Assembly (NCBI GenBank): GCA_002327845.1
Contig: DCUP01000002.1
Coordinates: 1 to 19,648, forward strand
Reading direction: 5' to 3'
Source of the DNA: Patescibacteria group bacterium UBA2211
GTDB taxonomy: Bacteria > Patescibacteriota > Minisyncoccia > Minisyncoccales > Minisyncoccaceae
DNA length: 19,648 nt
In this document: positions 7,178-14,550 of the stretch, piece after piece
How the letters are laid out: every line of letters starts with the position of its first letter
Position numbering within the stretch: position 1 is the stretch's first letter
Notes under the pieces: generated by a model
Database searches by the model: none
The model's input: only the letters and a program-made list of their open reading frames with translations
What the model was told of the DNA's origin: nothing
Position numbers and translations under genes: made by a program

Positions 7178-7203
7178 ACACAAAATTATTTTTTAAATAT
7201 ACT
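7175..7203 (+). promoter_or_regulatory. Strong promoter of the 38-residue gene
   Basis: Perfect TTGACA (7175-7180), a 17-base spacer and TATACT (7198-7203). A TATAAT overlaps at 7203-7208 but would need a 22-base spacer. The start near 7210 leaves a leader of about 22 bases containing AGGAGGTG. Confidence 0.75.
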
Positions 7204-7231
7204 ATAATCAGCACAGGAGGTGAAAATTTAC

Positions 7232-7348
7232 ATGTTTAACACGTGTACAGGCATATTAGAGGATATGCTTAAGCAGTTGATAGAAAAAGCTGCAGAAGAT
7301 AGTAAAGAAGAAGCAATTTCTCTTAAGGAGGTTCCTTTATCCGAATAA
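7232..7348 (+). CDS. Small hypothetical protein, 38 aa
   Basis: An unrecognised 38-residue protein, MFNTCTGILEDMLKQLIEKA followed by an acidic/serine tail ending in VPLSE. The signals around it are better than for most genes here: a near-consensus promoter, a full AGGAGGTG SD sequence 12 bases before ATG (the A-rich spacing is a little long), and a terminator whose stem includes its stop codon. The sequence predicts one amphipathic helix (about 8-30), no signal peptide and a single cysteine at position 5. It is a free-standing unit between the phosphoribosyltransferase and serS. A regulatory RNA that happens to contain an ORF is the main alternative. Confidence 0.65.
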   Translation: MFNTCTGILEDMLKQLIEKAAEDSKEEAISLKEVPLSE

Positions 7349-7367
7349 AGTGATCCTCTATTTTTTT
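7328..7367 (+). terminator. Terminator of the 38-residue gene
   Basis: An inner stem CTTTAT/ATAAAG (7335-7340, 7345-7350) closes a CCGA loop, and an outer GAGG/CCTC (7328-7331, 7355-7358) stacks on it across an internal loop. Seven T follow at 7361-7367. The stop codon of the small gene lies in the inner 3' arm. Confidence 0.78.
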
Positions 7368-7368
7368 A

Positions 7369-7397
7369 TTGCTTTTTTTCTCCCAAATTGGTATTAT
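7369..7397 (+). promoter_or_regulatory. Possible serS promoter
   Basis: TTGCTT (7369-7374), a 17-base spacer and TATTAT (7392-7397), giving a start near 7404 and a leader of about 22 bases without an SD sequence. The neighbouring AT-rich sequence offers other -10 candidates, so this is tentative. Confidence 0.4.
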
Positions 7398-7425
7398 GTA
7401 TTTAAAATAATAGAGATTTGAACAT

Positions 7426-8694
7426 ATGCTAGATATTAAATTTATTAGAGAAAATCCAGATAAAGTTAAAGAAGCTTGTCGAAAAAAGAAGGTTAATTTT
7501 GATATAAATAATTTTTTATCAGTTGATGCCAAAAGAAGAGAATTGATTGTTGCGATTGAAAACAAGAGCGCAATGAAGAATCAGGCAAACAAAAGAATAC
7601 AGGAAGCTAAAACTAAAGAGGATAGAGAAGCGGTTATTGCCCAAATGAGAGAATTAGACAGGAACTCTGATAATGAAGAAGATGAATTCAAGAAAGTTAA
7701 TGAAGAATTTGAGAGATTGATGTTGTTGGTTCCTAATATTCCTGACGAATCAGTTTCTGATGGTGATTCCGATGCTGACAACGTAGAAGTAAGGAAATGG
7801 GGCAAGATTCCAGAATTTAAATTTCCCATCAAGGATCATGTTCAAATAGCTAAAGACTTAGATTTAGTTGACTTTGACCGTGGCGCTAAAGTAGTTGGAT
7901 TTAGGGGTTATTTCTTGAAAAGAGAGGCATTTCTTATCTGTATGGCTATTTGGCAGTATGCGACAGATATTTTAGTTAAAAAAGGATTTATTCCTGTTGA
8001 AGCACCGTCTTTAGTTAATAAGGTAGCAATGACTGGAACTGGATATTTACCTCAATCAAAAGACGAGGTTTACAAAACTCATGATGGAAATTATTTAGCT
8101 GGAACTTCAGAAGTGGCAATGATGAGTTATCATTCTAATGAAACATTAAAAGAAGAAGATTTACCGATTAAGTATATGGGTTTTTCTCCTTGTTTTAGAA
8201 CGGAAATCGGTAGTTATGGAAAAGATACTCAAGGAATTTTGAGAGTTCACGAGTTTATGAAAATAGAACAAGTTGTTTTGTGTAAGAATGATAAAGAAGA
8301 ATCAGTTAGATTACACGAAGAGATTACTAAAAATGCAGAAGAAATTCTCCAAGGATTGAATATTCCATATCATGTTGTTAGAAATTGTGCGGCTGATTTA
8401 GGGTTAGGACAAGTAAAGAAATATGATATTGAAGCTTGGGTTCCTTCGCAGAATAAATACAGAGAAACTCATTCGTCTTCATACTTTTTTGATTTTCAGA
8501 CTAGAAGATTAGGAATTAAATACAAAACTAAGGAGGGAGAAACAAAATATGCTTATTCATTAAATAATACCGGAATTGCTACTCCAAGAATTTTAATTCC
8601 TTTATTGGAAAATAATCAACAAAAAGATGGAAGTATCAAGATTCCTAAGGTTTTACATAAGTATTTAGGATTTAAAGAAATTAAAAGAAAATAG
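7426..8694 (+). CDS. serS: Seryl-tRNA synthetase
   Basis: Charges tRNA-Ser (and tRNA-Sec where present) with serine. The 422-residue product starts with the typical MLDIKFIRENPDKVKE. It continues with the long antiparallel tRNA-binding coiled coil (about 30-100), then the class II catalytic domain with TSE at 227-229, motif 2 around FRTE (257-260) with the IGSYGKDTQGILRVHEF loop, and motif 3 at about 378-396. In motif 3 the catalytic arginine is R388 within LNNTGIATPRIL. Length and domain order are normal. It heads a close-packed run of four genes; the hydrolase begins three bases after its TAG stop. Confidence 0.97.
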   Translation: MLDIKFIRENPDKVKEACRKKKVNFDINNFLSVDAKRRELIVAIENKSAMKNQANKRIQEAKTKEDREAVIAQMRELDRNSDNEEDEFKKVNEEFERLMLLVPNIPDESVSDGDSDADNVEVRKWGKIPEFKFPIKDHVQIAKDLDLVDFDRGAKVVGFRGYFLKREAFLICMAIWQYATDILVKKGFIPVEAPSLVNKVAMTGTGYLPQSKDEVYKTHDGNYLAGTSEVAMMSYHSNETLKEEDLPIKYMGFSPCFRTEIGSYGKDTQGILRVHEFMKIEQVVLCKNDKEESVRLHEEITKNAEEILQGLNIPYHVVRNCAADLGLGQVKKYDIEAWVPSQNKYRETHSSSYFFDFQTRRLGIKYKTKEGETKYAYSLNNTGIATPRILIPLLENNQQKDGSIKIPKVLHKYLGFKEIKRK

Positions 8695-8697
8695 TCA

Positions 8698-9483
8698 ATG
8701 GAACTATTTGAATTGAAAGAAAACAAAATTAATATTAATGGTATTGACTTGTATTACAAAACTGCTGGCGAGGGTAAGCCGTTTTTGATTCTTCACGGTT
8801 GGGGAGGATCTTCTTATTCTTGGATGAGGTTTATTGATGAAATGGCGGGAAAAGGATTCAAATTAATTATTCCTGATTTACCTGGTTTTGGAAAAACAGA
8901 GATGCCCAAATCTATTTGGGGAGTAGGAGAGTATGCTGATTTTATTATTGCTTTTATTAAAAAAATAGATCTTTCCTATTTTTATCTTCTCGGACATTCT
9001 TTTGGTGGTGGTATTGCTTTAAAGATGGTTACAGAAAAGAATGTTAAACCTTTAAAATTAATATTTTGTGATGCGGCAATAGTTAGAGAGGAAAGATTAA
9101 ATTTAAGACAAAGGATTTCAAAGTTTTTAGCAAGAACAGGGGCAAAGATTATTTCTGAGAATTCTCGTGTTTATGGTTTCTTTGAAAAAATTGCGTATAA
9201 GATATCTGGAACTTATGATTATTATCGTGCTAATCCTTTAATGAAAGAGATTTTTAAAAAAGTTGTGAGTGAGGACTTAACTCATTTATTGCCTAAAGTT
9301 GATATGCCGTGTTTAATTATTTGGGGAGAAAAAGATCAGATTACTCCGGTAGAAGACGGAATTCTTTTTCAACAAGAAATTGATGATTCTGAAATAAAAA
9401 TAATAAAAGGAGCGAGACATAATCCTTATAAAACAGATTCTGTCGAAGTTAGCGAAAGCATTATTAAATTTTTAAACAAATAA
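8698..9483 (+). CDS. Alpha/beta hydrolase
   Basis: A cytoplasmic alpha/beta-fold hydrolase of 261 residues without signal peptide. The oxyanion-hole HGWGG motif (33-37), the nucleophile elbow GHSFGG with S101, the acid D213 in WGEKDQITP and H241 in ARHNPYK form a complete triad. A cap region lies at about 130-195. The substrate cannot be told from sequence: esterase, lipase and C-C hydrolase activities all occur in this family. It lies between serS and the membrane Mur ligase with gaps of three and one bases, so it is presumably co-expressed with cell-envelope genes. It lacks an SD sequence. Confidence 0.9.
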   Translation: MELFELKENKININGIDLYYKTAGEGKPFLILHGWGGSSYSWMRFIDEMAGKGFKLIIPDLPGFGKTEMPKSIWGVGEYADFIIAFIKKIDLSYFYLLGHSFGGGIALKMVTEKNVKPLKLIFCDAAIVREERLNLRQRISKFLARTGAKIISENSRVYGFFEKIAYKISGTYDYYRANPLMKEIFKKVVSEDLTHLLPKVDMPCLIIWGEKDQITPVEDGILFQQEIDDSEIKIIKGARHNPYKTDSVEVSESIIKFLNK

Positions 9484-9484
9484 T

Positions 9485-11185
9485 ATGGACATACAACCTT
9501 GGATGCCAGTCTTAGTAGGTTTAATCGTTCTTTTCTTTTGGTTTTTTAAAGAAGTCAAGAGTTTTTTATTTTGGTCTTATCTCTGGCAATTAAAAAATTA
9601 TCACATTGGTAGATTTTTGGCACATTTTGATACGTATGCAGGAAAGAAGATAATTAGAAATTGGGGATTGTTTTTCAAATGTTTTGTTTTTTTATTAATA
9701 CTGTTTGTGATGGGCTCAGCTACTTATTTATATCCAGATTTTATTAGTGATTTTTTGAATAAAATTAGTTTGTTTACAATGGCTTGCATTCCCGTGATTT
9801 TTCTTTTCTATATTGCTGAAGGATTTTTATCCATCATCGGATTATTAAGAAGAAAAATAAAAGCTCCAGAAATGACTTCAAAAATGTCTTTCCTGTTGCC
9901 CGTTATTTTCATTCCATTAGGAGTAATTACAGTTGTTTTAGGAATTAATTTTTACCAAAGCTATATTAATCCAACAAAATGGATGGTGTTTGATTTGGTT
10001 TATCTTGCTATTGTCATATTAGCTTTCGATATTCTAACTCCCTTAATAGTTTCTTCGATTGTCCTTTTCTTCCAGCCGATTACTGTTTTTATGAGAAATA
10101 GGATAATTAAAAAAGCAATGAAAAAAAGAGAGGCCTTGGAAAATCTTTTAGTTATTGGAATTACAGGAAGTTATGGTAAAAGTTCGACCAAGGAATTTTT
10201 GAAAGAAATTCTTTCTGCTGATTTTAAAGTTGTTTCAACCGAGAAGAATGAAAATTCAGAAATGGGAATATCTCAATGTATTTTAAATAATGTTAATGAT
10301 GAACACGAAATATTTATTTGTGAAATGGGAGCATATAATAGAGGAGGAATAAAGCTATTATGTGATATTGCTAAACCAAAAATCGGAATATTAACAGGAA
10401 TTAATAATCAACACCTAGCTACTTTCGGTTCACAGAAAAACATTGTTAAGGGTAAGTTTGAATTAATCGATTCTTTACCAGGCGAAGGATTGGCAGTATT
10501 AAATTGGGACAATAATTTAATTAGAGATAATTTTAATTCAACAACTAGCAGTGTTAAGTATGGAATTTCCGAAAAACAGGATATTTGGGCAGAAGAGATT
10601 AAAGAAGAGAAAGAGGGAATATCATTTAGAGTTGTTTTTAAGACCAAAGATAGTCATTTTTTCAAAACCAATATTCACGGAATTCACAACGTTTACAATC
10701 TTTTGGCTGCAATCGCTGTAGCTAAAAAATTAGGTATGGATTTAGAAGTAATTGCAGATAAGGTTAAGGAAATTAAGGGAGGAATCATTATTAAAAAAGT
10801 CGATGGTTTCGATGTAATTGATGCAACTTATTCTTCTAATTTTGATGGCATTATTTCTCATCTTGAACATTTAAAGAACTGGAATGGAAGAAAAATATTA
10901 ATTATGCCGTGTTTAATTGAATTGGGAAAAGAAGGTAAAGAAGCTCATCGTAAGATAGGAAGGAAGATTGGAGAAGTTTGTGATTTGGCAATAATTACCT
11001 CAAAAGATTATTTTAAAGATTTGAAAAGGGGAGCAATTGAATCTGGAATGAAAACAGAAGATATTTTATTTATTCAAAATGGAGATAAAATATTAAAGAA
11101 AGTAATTTCAATAGCTAATAATGGTAGTGTTGTTCTATTAGAAAGTAGAGTTCCACGTCTTTTAATTGATAAATTAATAAAATAA
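9485..11185 (+). CDS. MurF-like Mur ligase with N-terminal membrane domain
   Basis: The first ~200 residues hold about five hydrophobic segments (roughly 7-22, 63-82, 94-121, 134-155, 168-200). The rest is a Mur ligase with the ATP-binding loop ITGSYGKSS (226-234), the metal-binding E280 in a CEMGAYNRGGIK segment, and GINNQHLATFGS (305-316) typical of the central domain. An IHGIHNVYNLLAA stretch and the C-terminal domain follow. Mur ligases add amino acids or dipeptides to UDP-MurNAc precursors; the closest type by motifs is MurF (D-Ala-D-Ala adding). The membrane domain is absent from classical MurF and suggests action on a membrane-bound precursor or partner (inference). It overlaps the DegT-type gene by one base (TAATG). 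Confidence 0.85.
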   Translation: MDIQPWMPVLVGLIVLFFWFFKEVKSFLFWSYLWQLKNYHIGRFLAHFDTYAGKKIIRNWGLFFKCFVFLLILFVMGSATYLYPDFISDFLNKISLFTMACIPVIFLFYIAEGFLSIIGLLRRKIKAPEMTSKMSFLLPVIFIPLGVITVVLGINFYQSYINPTKWMVFDLVYLAIVILAFDILTPLIVSSIVLFFQPITVFMRNRIIKKAMKKREALENLLVIGITGSYGKSSTKEFLKEILSADFKVVSTEKNENSEMGISQCILNNVNDEHEIFICEMGAYNRGGIKLLCDIAKPKIGILTGINNQHLATFGSQKNIVKGKFELIDSLPGEGLAVLNWDNNLIRDNFNSTTSSVKYGISEKQDIWAEEIKEEKEGISFRVVFKTKDSHFFKTNIHGIHNVYNLLAAIAVAKKLGMDLEVIADKVKEIKGGIIIKKVDGFDVIDATYSSNFDGIISHLEHLKNWNGRKILIMPCLIELGKEGKEAHRKIGRKIGEVCDLAIITSKDYFKDLKRGAIESGMKTEDILFIQNGDKILKKVISIANNGSVVLLESRVPRLLIDKLIK

Positions 11186-12420
11186 TGAAAACTATTTCTA
11201 TTTCTTTATCGCCCAATACAGAAAAAGATGATATATCTTTAGCTTTTAATTTAATTTTTAAACCATGGAAATGGAAAAGAGGGAAAGAAATTAAAGATTT
11301 GGAAAGAATGTTTAGGAATTATTTTGGATTTAAGAATGCTTTTAGTTTTAACTCTGGAAGGAGCTCTTTAATATCGATACTAAAAGCAATGGAGATTGGA
11401 AATGCAGACGAAGTGATTGTTCAAGCTTTTACTTGTAATGCAGCGGTTAATCCAATTATTTATGTCGGAGCCATTCCTATTTTTGCTGATATTGATGAAA
11501 GTTTGAATATTTCAGCCGAAGATGTCGTTAAAAAAGTTACCAACAAAACTAAAGCGATAATGATTCAACATACATTTGGTTATCCAGCTAATATCGAAGA
11601 AATTAGAAAAATTTGTGTTGCCAACAATCTTTATTTAATTGAAGATTGCGCTCATGCTTTAGGAGCTAAATACAAGGATTCTTTTTGTGGGTCTTTTGGA
11701 GATGCTAGTTTTTTTAGTTTTGGAAGAGATAAAATTATATCTTCAGTCTATGGTGGAATGGTTACGGTAAACAATGAAGCTTTGCTAGAAAAAGTTTCTC
11801 ACTTTCAAAAAGAAATTAATTATCCTTCTTTGTTCTGGATAAAACAACAATTATTGCACCCGATTTTGATGAATAAAATAGTTTTGCCCTTATATAATTC
11901 AAAAATAGGAAGAGGAATTTTGAAAATGTTTTTAAATTTAAACATTTTAAGTAAGTCAGTTACTTCTAAAGAAAATCAAGGAAAACTTCCTTCATATTTT
12001 CCAGAAAGAATGCCTAATGCTTTAGCAGTACTAGCAATTAATCAGTTTAAGAAATTACAGAGATTTAATGAGCACAGAAAAGAAATAGCGCAAGTATATA
12101 ATTCTTTATTAGTTAATAAAAAAGAATTTAAGGTTGTTTTTAAGAAGGATAAAGATAAAGAAGTAGTATTTTTGAAGTATCCAGTATTAAATGTTAATCC
12201 ATTAAAAATAGTAAAGGAAGCTAGGAAAAAAGGAATATACTTAAATGATGGATGGTTTGGTTCCGTGGTAGTTCCTTCCTTGACCTCGCTTGAAAATGTT
12301 TGCTATATTATAGGTAGTTGTCCTCAAGCGGAAGAAATTGTAAAAAGAATTATATGTCTTCCAACTCATATTAATATCTCAAGAAATGACGCTAAAAAGG
12401 TATTTGAATTATTTAATTAA
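11185..12420 (+). CDS. DegT/DnrJ/EryC1-family PLP aminotransferase
   Basis: A fold-type I pyridoxal-phosphate enzyme of 411 residues. Visible features are the N-terminal NSGRSSL phosphate-binding segment (56-62), IEDCAHALGA with D154 contacting the pyridine nitrogen, and SFGRDKIISS followed by GGM with the PLP-binding lysine K183. Family members usually make amino-sugar nucleotides for polysaccharides. Residues 205-260 are a helical, hydrophobic insert (KQQLLHPILMNKIVLPLYNS) that may contact the membrane. The one-base overlap with the membrane Mur ligase implies coupled translation and a joint role in an envelope precursor, although the substrate is unknown. It has no SD sequence. Confidence 0.9.
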   Translation: MKTISISLSPNTEKDDISLAFNLIFKPWKWKRGKEIKDLERMFRNYFGFKNAFSFNSGRSSLISILKAMEIGNADEVIVQAFTCNAAVNPIIYVGAIPIFADIDESLNISAEDVVKKVTNKTKAIMIQHTFGYPANIEEIRKICVANNLYLIEDCAHALGAKYKDSFCGSFGDASFFSFGRDKIISSVYGGMVTVNNEALLEKVSHFQKEINYPSLFWIKQQLLHPILMNKIVLPLYNSKIGRGILKMFLNLNILSKSVTSKENQGKLPSYFPERMPNALAVLAINQFKKLQRFNEHRKEIAQVYNSLLVNKKEFKVVFKKDKDKEVVFLKYPVLNVNPLKIVKEARKKGIYLNDGWFGSVVVPSLTSLENVCYIIGSCPQAEEIVKRIICLPTHINISRNDAKKVFELFN

Positions 12421-12441
12421 ATCATATCTTAAATTTAATAT

Positions 12442-13494
12442 ATGAATTTCAATAATTATAAAACAAAAGCTTTCACTTTAATCGAGTTGCTGGTAGTGAT
12501 ATCAATTCTTGGAATCCTTTCTGGTTTTATTATTGTTAATATGAATGGAGCGATTGATTCAGCTAATGATGCTAGAAGAAAATCAGATCTTGACGCGATT
12601 AGAAAAACTTTAATCGTTTATGGAACTCTAAACGGAATGGTCCATCCGATTCAAACTACAACTTGCAATATTGGTAGTAATTGTAATAATCTCGCTTCTG
12701 CTCTTTTAGATATTACTTCTAATCTTCCCGTTGATCCAGTTTCTGGATATTATACATATATTTCTTCTTCAACTGGTTCTAATTATTTTCTTTCAGGCAA
12801 TCTTTCTTCTTCAACTTTGTCACATAGTAATAATGGAGGATATGCGGTAGGGCCAGTTGATATTGATGGCAATAAATATGGAGCTATTAATATCGGAACT
12901 CAAACTTGGATGGCTTCAAATCTCATGACAACTAAATACAACGACGGGACAGCAATTACTAGAGGACCAACTGGCGCTACCTGGGATGGAGCTGACCACG
13001 GTTATTATGCTTATCCTCCAGCTATCGGTAATACCACTGAAGAAACATTAACGAATATTCAATCAAAAAGACTGGGTTTTGTTTATCAATGGAGCGCATC
13101 TAATTCTGGCAAGCTTTGTCCTATCGGCTGGCATGTTCCAAGCGATGCAGAATTTAAAACTTTAGAAATGTATTTAGGAATGAGTCAGGCTCAAGCTGAT
13201 GCAATAGCTTGGAGAGGAACTAATGAAGGATCACAGTTAAAAGAAGCGGGAACTACTAACTGGGGATCAAACGCGGGGGCAACTAATTTTAGTGTTTTTA
13301 CTATTTTAGGTGCTGGTTATAGGGGCTCCGATGGTTCTCTTAGTCTTCGTTCTGTGAATGCTGTTTTCTGGACTTCGACGCTTAGCGATGCTTCGTCGGC
13401 TTTTGATCGTAGCTTGTATGGTATAAATACTGGAGTTAACCGTAATTTCCATCCTTTTGCCTACGCGTTTTCTGTTCGCTGTCTTAAGGATTAA
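12442..13494 (+). CDS. Type IV pilin-like protein with C-terminal FISUMP domain
   Basis: The product is 350 residues. The N-terminus is a prepilin signal: basic leader to residue 10, then FTLIELLVVISILGILSGFI with a glutamate at position 5 of the mature form (E15). Alanine, not glycine, precedes the expected cleavage site. A pseudopilin-like part (35-125) has a Cys pair (C75, C81). From about 136 a Fibrobacter succinogenes major paralogous (FISUMP) domain is clear: DIDGNKYGAINIGTQTWMASN, LCPIGWHVPSDAEFKTLE (225-242), LKEAGTTNWG, GAGYRGSDGS and the terminal FSVRCLKD. It is probably an exported filament or surface-displayed ligand-binding protein. It sits 21 bases after the aminotransferase without an SD sequence. 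The last third of the domain has atypical base composition (see the separate entry). Confidence 0.9.
   Translation: MNFNNYKTKAFTLIELLVVISILGILSGFIIVNMNGAIDSANDARRKSDLDAIRKTLIVYGTLNGMVHPIQTTTCNIGSNCNNLASALLDITSNLPVDPVSGYYTYISSSTGSNYFLSGNLSSSTLSHSNNGGYAVGPVDIDGNKYGAINIGTQTWMASNLMTTKYNDGTAITRGPTGATWDGADHGYYAYPPAIGNTTEETLTNIQSKRLGFVYQWSASNSGKLCPIGWHVPSDAEFKTLEMYLGMSQAQADAIAWRGTNEGSQLKEAGTTNWGSNAGATNFSVFTILGAGYRGSDGSLSLRSVNAVFWTSTLSDASSAFDRSLYGINTGVNRNFHPFAYAFSVRCLKD
13321..13490 (+). other. Adenine-poor 3' segment of the FISUMP gene; candidate DGR variable region
   Basis: By my count only 27 of these 170 bases are A, whereas lines of the same gene just upstream (13141-13260) have about 47 of 120. 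G+C also rises to about 45 percent. The segment encodes R294 to about K349 and ends with 22 bases without any A (13464-13485). The affected codons lie where FISUMP relatives often carry asparagine-rich runs. Adenine-targeted mutagenesis by a diversity-generating retroelement would leave this pattern, and FISUMP/C-type-lectin-like domains are known variable proteins. No template repeat or reverse transcriptase is present here. Confidence 0.4.
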
Positions 13495-13511
13495 TATCTT
13501 TTCTAATATCA

Positions 13512-13540
13512 TTGACTGTTTGTAGTATTTAAGGCAGAAT
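13512..13540 (+). promoter_or_regulatory. Possible promoter before the YbaB gene
   Basis: TTGACT (13512-13517), a 17-base spacer and CAGAAT (13535-13540). The -35 box is good and the -10 box weak. Transcription would start near 13547, about 20 bases before the ATG at 13567. Confidence 0.35.
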
Positions 13541-13566
13541 AAGAGGGTAATAATAAAGATAAAGAT

Positions 13567-13824
13567 ATGTTTGATAAGCTAAAAGACTTAAAAAAATTAA
13601 AAGATTTAGAGAGTTCATTGGGAAATGAAAGAGTAGAAAAAGAAAAGAATGGAATTATAGTTGTTGTTAATGGAAGAGCGGAAATAATTAGTATTTCTTT
13701 GAATCCTGAATTAGAGAAAGAAAATCAAGAAAAGTATTTAAAAGAATGCATTAACGAAGCCTCTCGTGATGCCAAGATGATTATGGCAAAGAAAGCAGCT
13801 GAAATAACTGGTTTTGGATTTTAA
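13567..13824 (+). CDS. YbaB/EbfC-family nucleoid-associated protein
   Basis: A small DNA-binding protein family that forms dimers shaped like tweezers; in other bacteria it is usually linked to recR and dnaX. The 85-residue product has the expected pattern: an N-terminal helix (1-20), a short beta-sheet with VVVNGRAEIISISLNPEL (33-50) corresponding to the family core, and a long C-terminal helix with DAKMIMAKKAAEITGF. It is slightly shorter than E. coli YbaB (109). recR and dnaX are not in the window. The next gene begins two bases after its stop, so it appears to lead a three-gene unit. Confidence 0.88.
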   Translation: MFDKLKDLKKLKDLESSLGNERVEKEKNGIIVVVNGRAEIISISLNPELEKENQEKYLKECINEASRDAKMIMAKKAAEITGFGF

Positions 13825-13826
13825 TT

Positions 13827-14549
13827 ATGAAATTTATTCCTGCCCTAACAACTACAAATGGATCGAATTGGAAGGAGAAGTTTAGGGAAATTCAAGAGTT
13901 AAAAATTGAAGAAATAGCTCTTTTTCCAACCTGCCTAACTAAAGAGCATAGAAAGATTCTTTACGACATGATTAAAAATTCTTGCATTAAAAGAATTCCT
14001 TTTGTTCATTTAAGAAGTGATATGGGCGTTGAGGAGTTAGAATTTTTGGCCAAGGAATATGATACGCAAATATTTAATACTCATTCAGAGCGAGAATTTC
14101 CGATTGATAATGAATGGCTTTTAAAATACAAAGAATTGATTTGCATAGAGAATACTGCATCTCCCTTAGATATAGAGGAAATTAAAAAATATGGAGGAAT
14201 TTGTTTAGATTTTGCTCATTTAGAAAATTTGAGATTATTAGAAAAAGATAAATACAATAAAGAGGTTGAAGTTTTATCTAAATTTCCTATTAAATGTAAT
14301 CATATTAGTGCAATTAAAAAAGAATTTTCTTTTGTAGATTCTAGAAAAAGAAAATTACAATATGATAGCCATCACATGGATGATTTGTCAGAATTAGATT
14401 ACTTAAAGAATTATCCAGTTAATTATTTTTCTGATTTTTGTGCTTTAGAGCTGGATAATAAAATAAAAGAACAGCTGGAGGCAATAAACTATATTAATGA
14501 ATTTATGGTAGCGAGAAATAAGTTTATAGATAAGATGCTTGAACACTAA
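13827..14549 (+). CDS. TIM-barrel-like protein, possible metal-dependent sugar isomerase/endonuclease fold
   Basis: I do not recognise a named family. The 240-residue product shows short beta-strand-like segments, many ending in His, Asp or Glu, as in the xylose-isomerase-like/AP endonuclease 2 TIM barrels: PFVHLR (H61), FNTHSE (H86), CIENTAS (E108), CLDFAHLE (D128, H131), CNHISAI (H159), YDSHHM (H182, H183) and CALELDN (E208). Together these could bind two or three divalent metals. No signal peptide or membrane segment is present. It lies between a YbaB-type gene and an exported hydrolase-like protein with tight spacing (2 bases upstream, 1 base downstream). The fold assignment is inference from residue pattern only. 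Confidence 0.75.
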   Translation: MKFIPALTTTNGSNWKEKFREIQELKIEEIALFPTCLTKEHRKILYDMIKNSCIKRIPFVHLRSDMGVEELEFLAKEYDTQIFNTHSEREFPIDNEWLLKYKELICIENTASPLDIEEIKKYGGICLDFAHLENLRLLEKDKYNKEVEVLSKFPIKCNHISAIKKEFSFVDSRKRKLQYDSHHMDDLSELDYLKNYPVNYFSDFCALELDNKIKEQLEAINYINEFMVARNKFIDKMLEH

Positions 14550-14550
14550 A

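Noticed and set aside
13495..13566. Search for a DGR template repeat downstream of the FISUMP gene
   Set aside because: This interval and the rest of the window show no second copy of the TTTTCTGTTCGCTGTC end block and no reverse transcriptase ORF.
14539..14550. TTG start for the DUF4015-type protein
   Set aside because: It lies in the 3' end of the preceding gene; ATG 14551 follows one base after that stop and begins a normal basic-plus-hydrophobic anchor.
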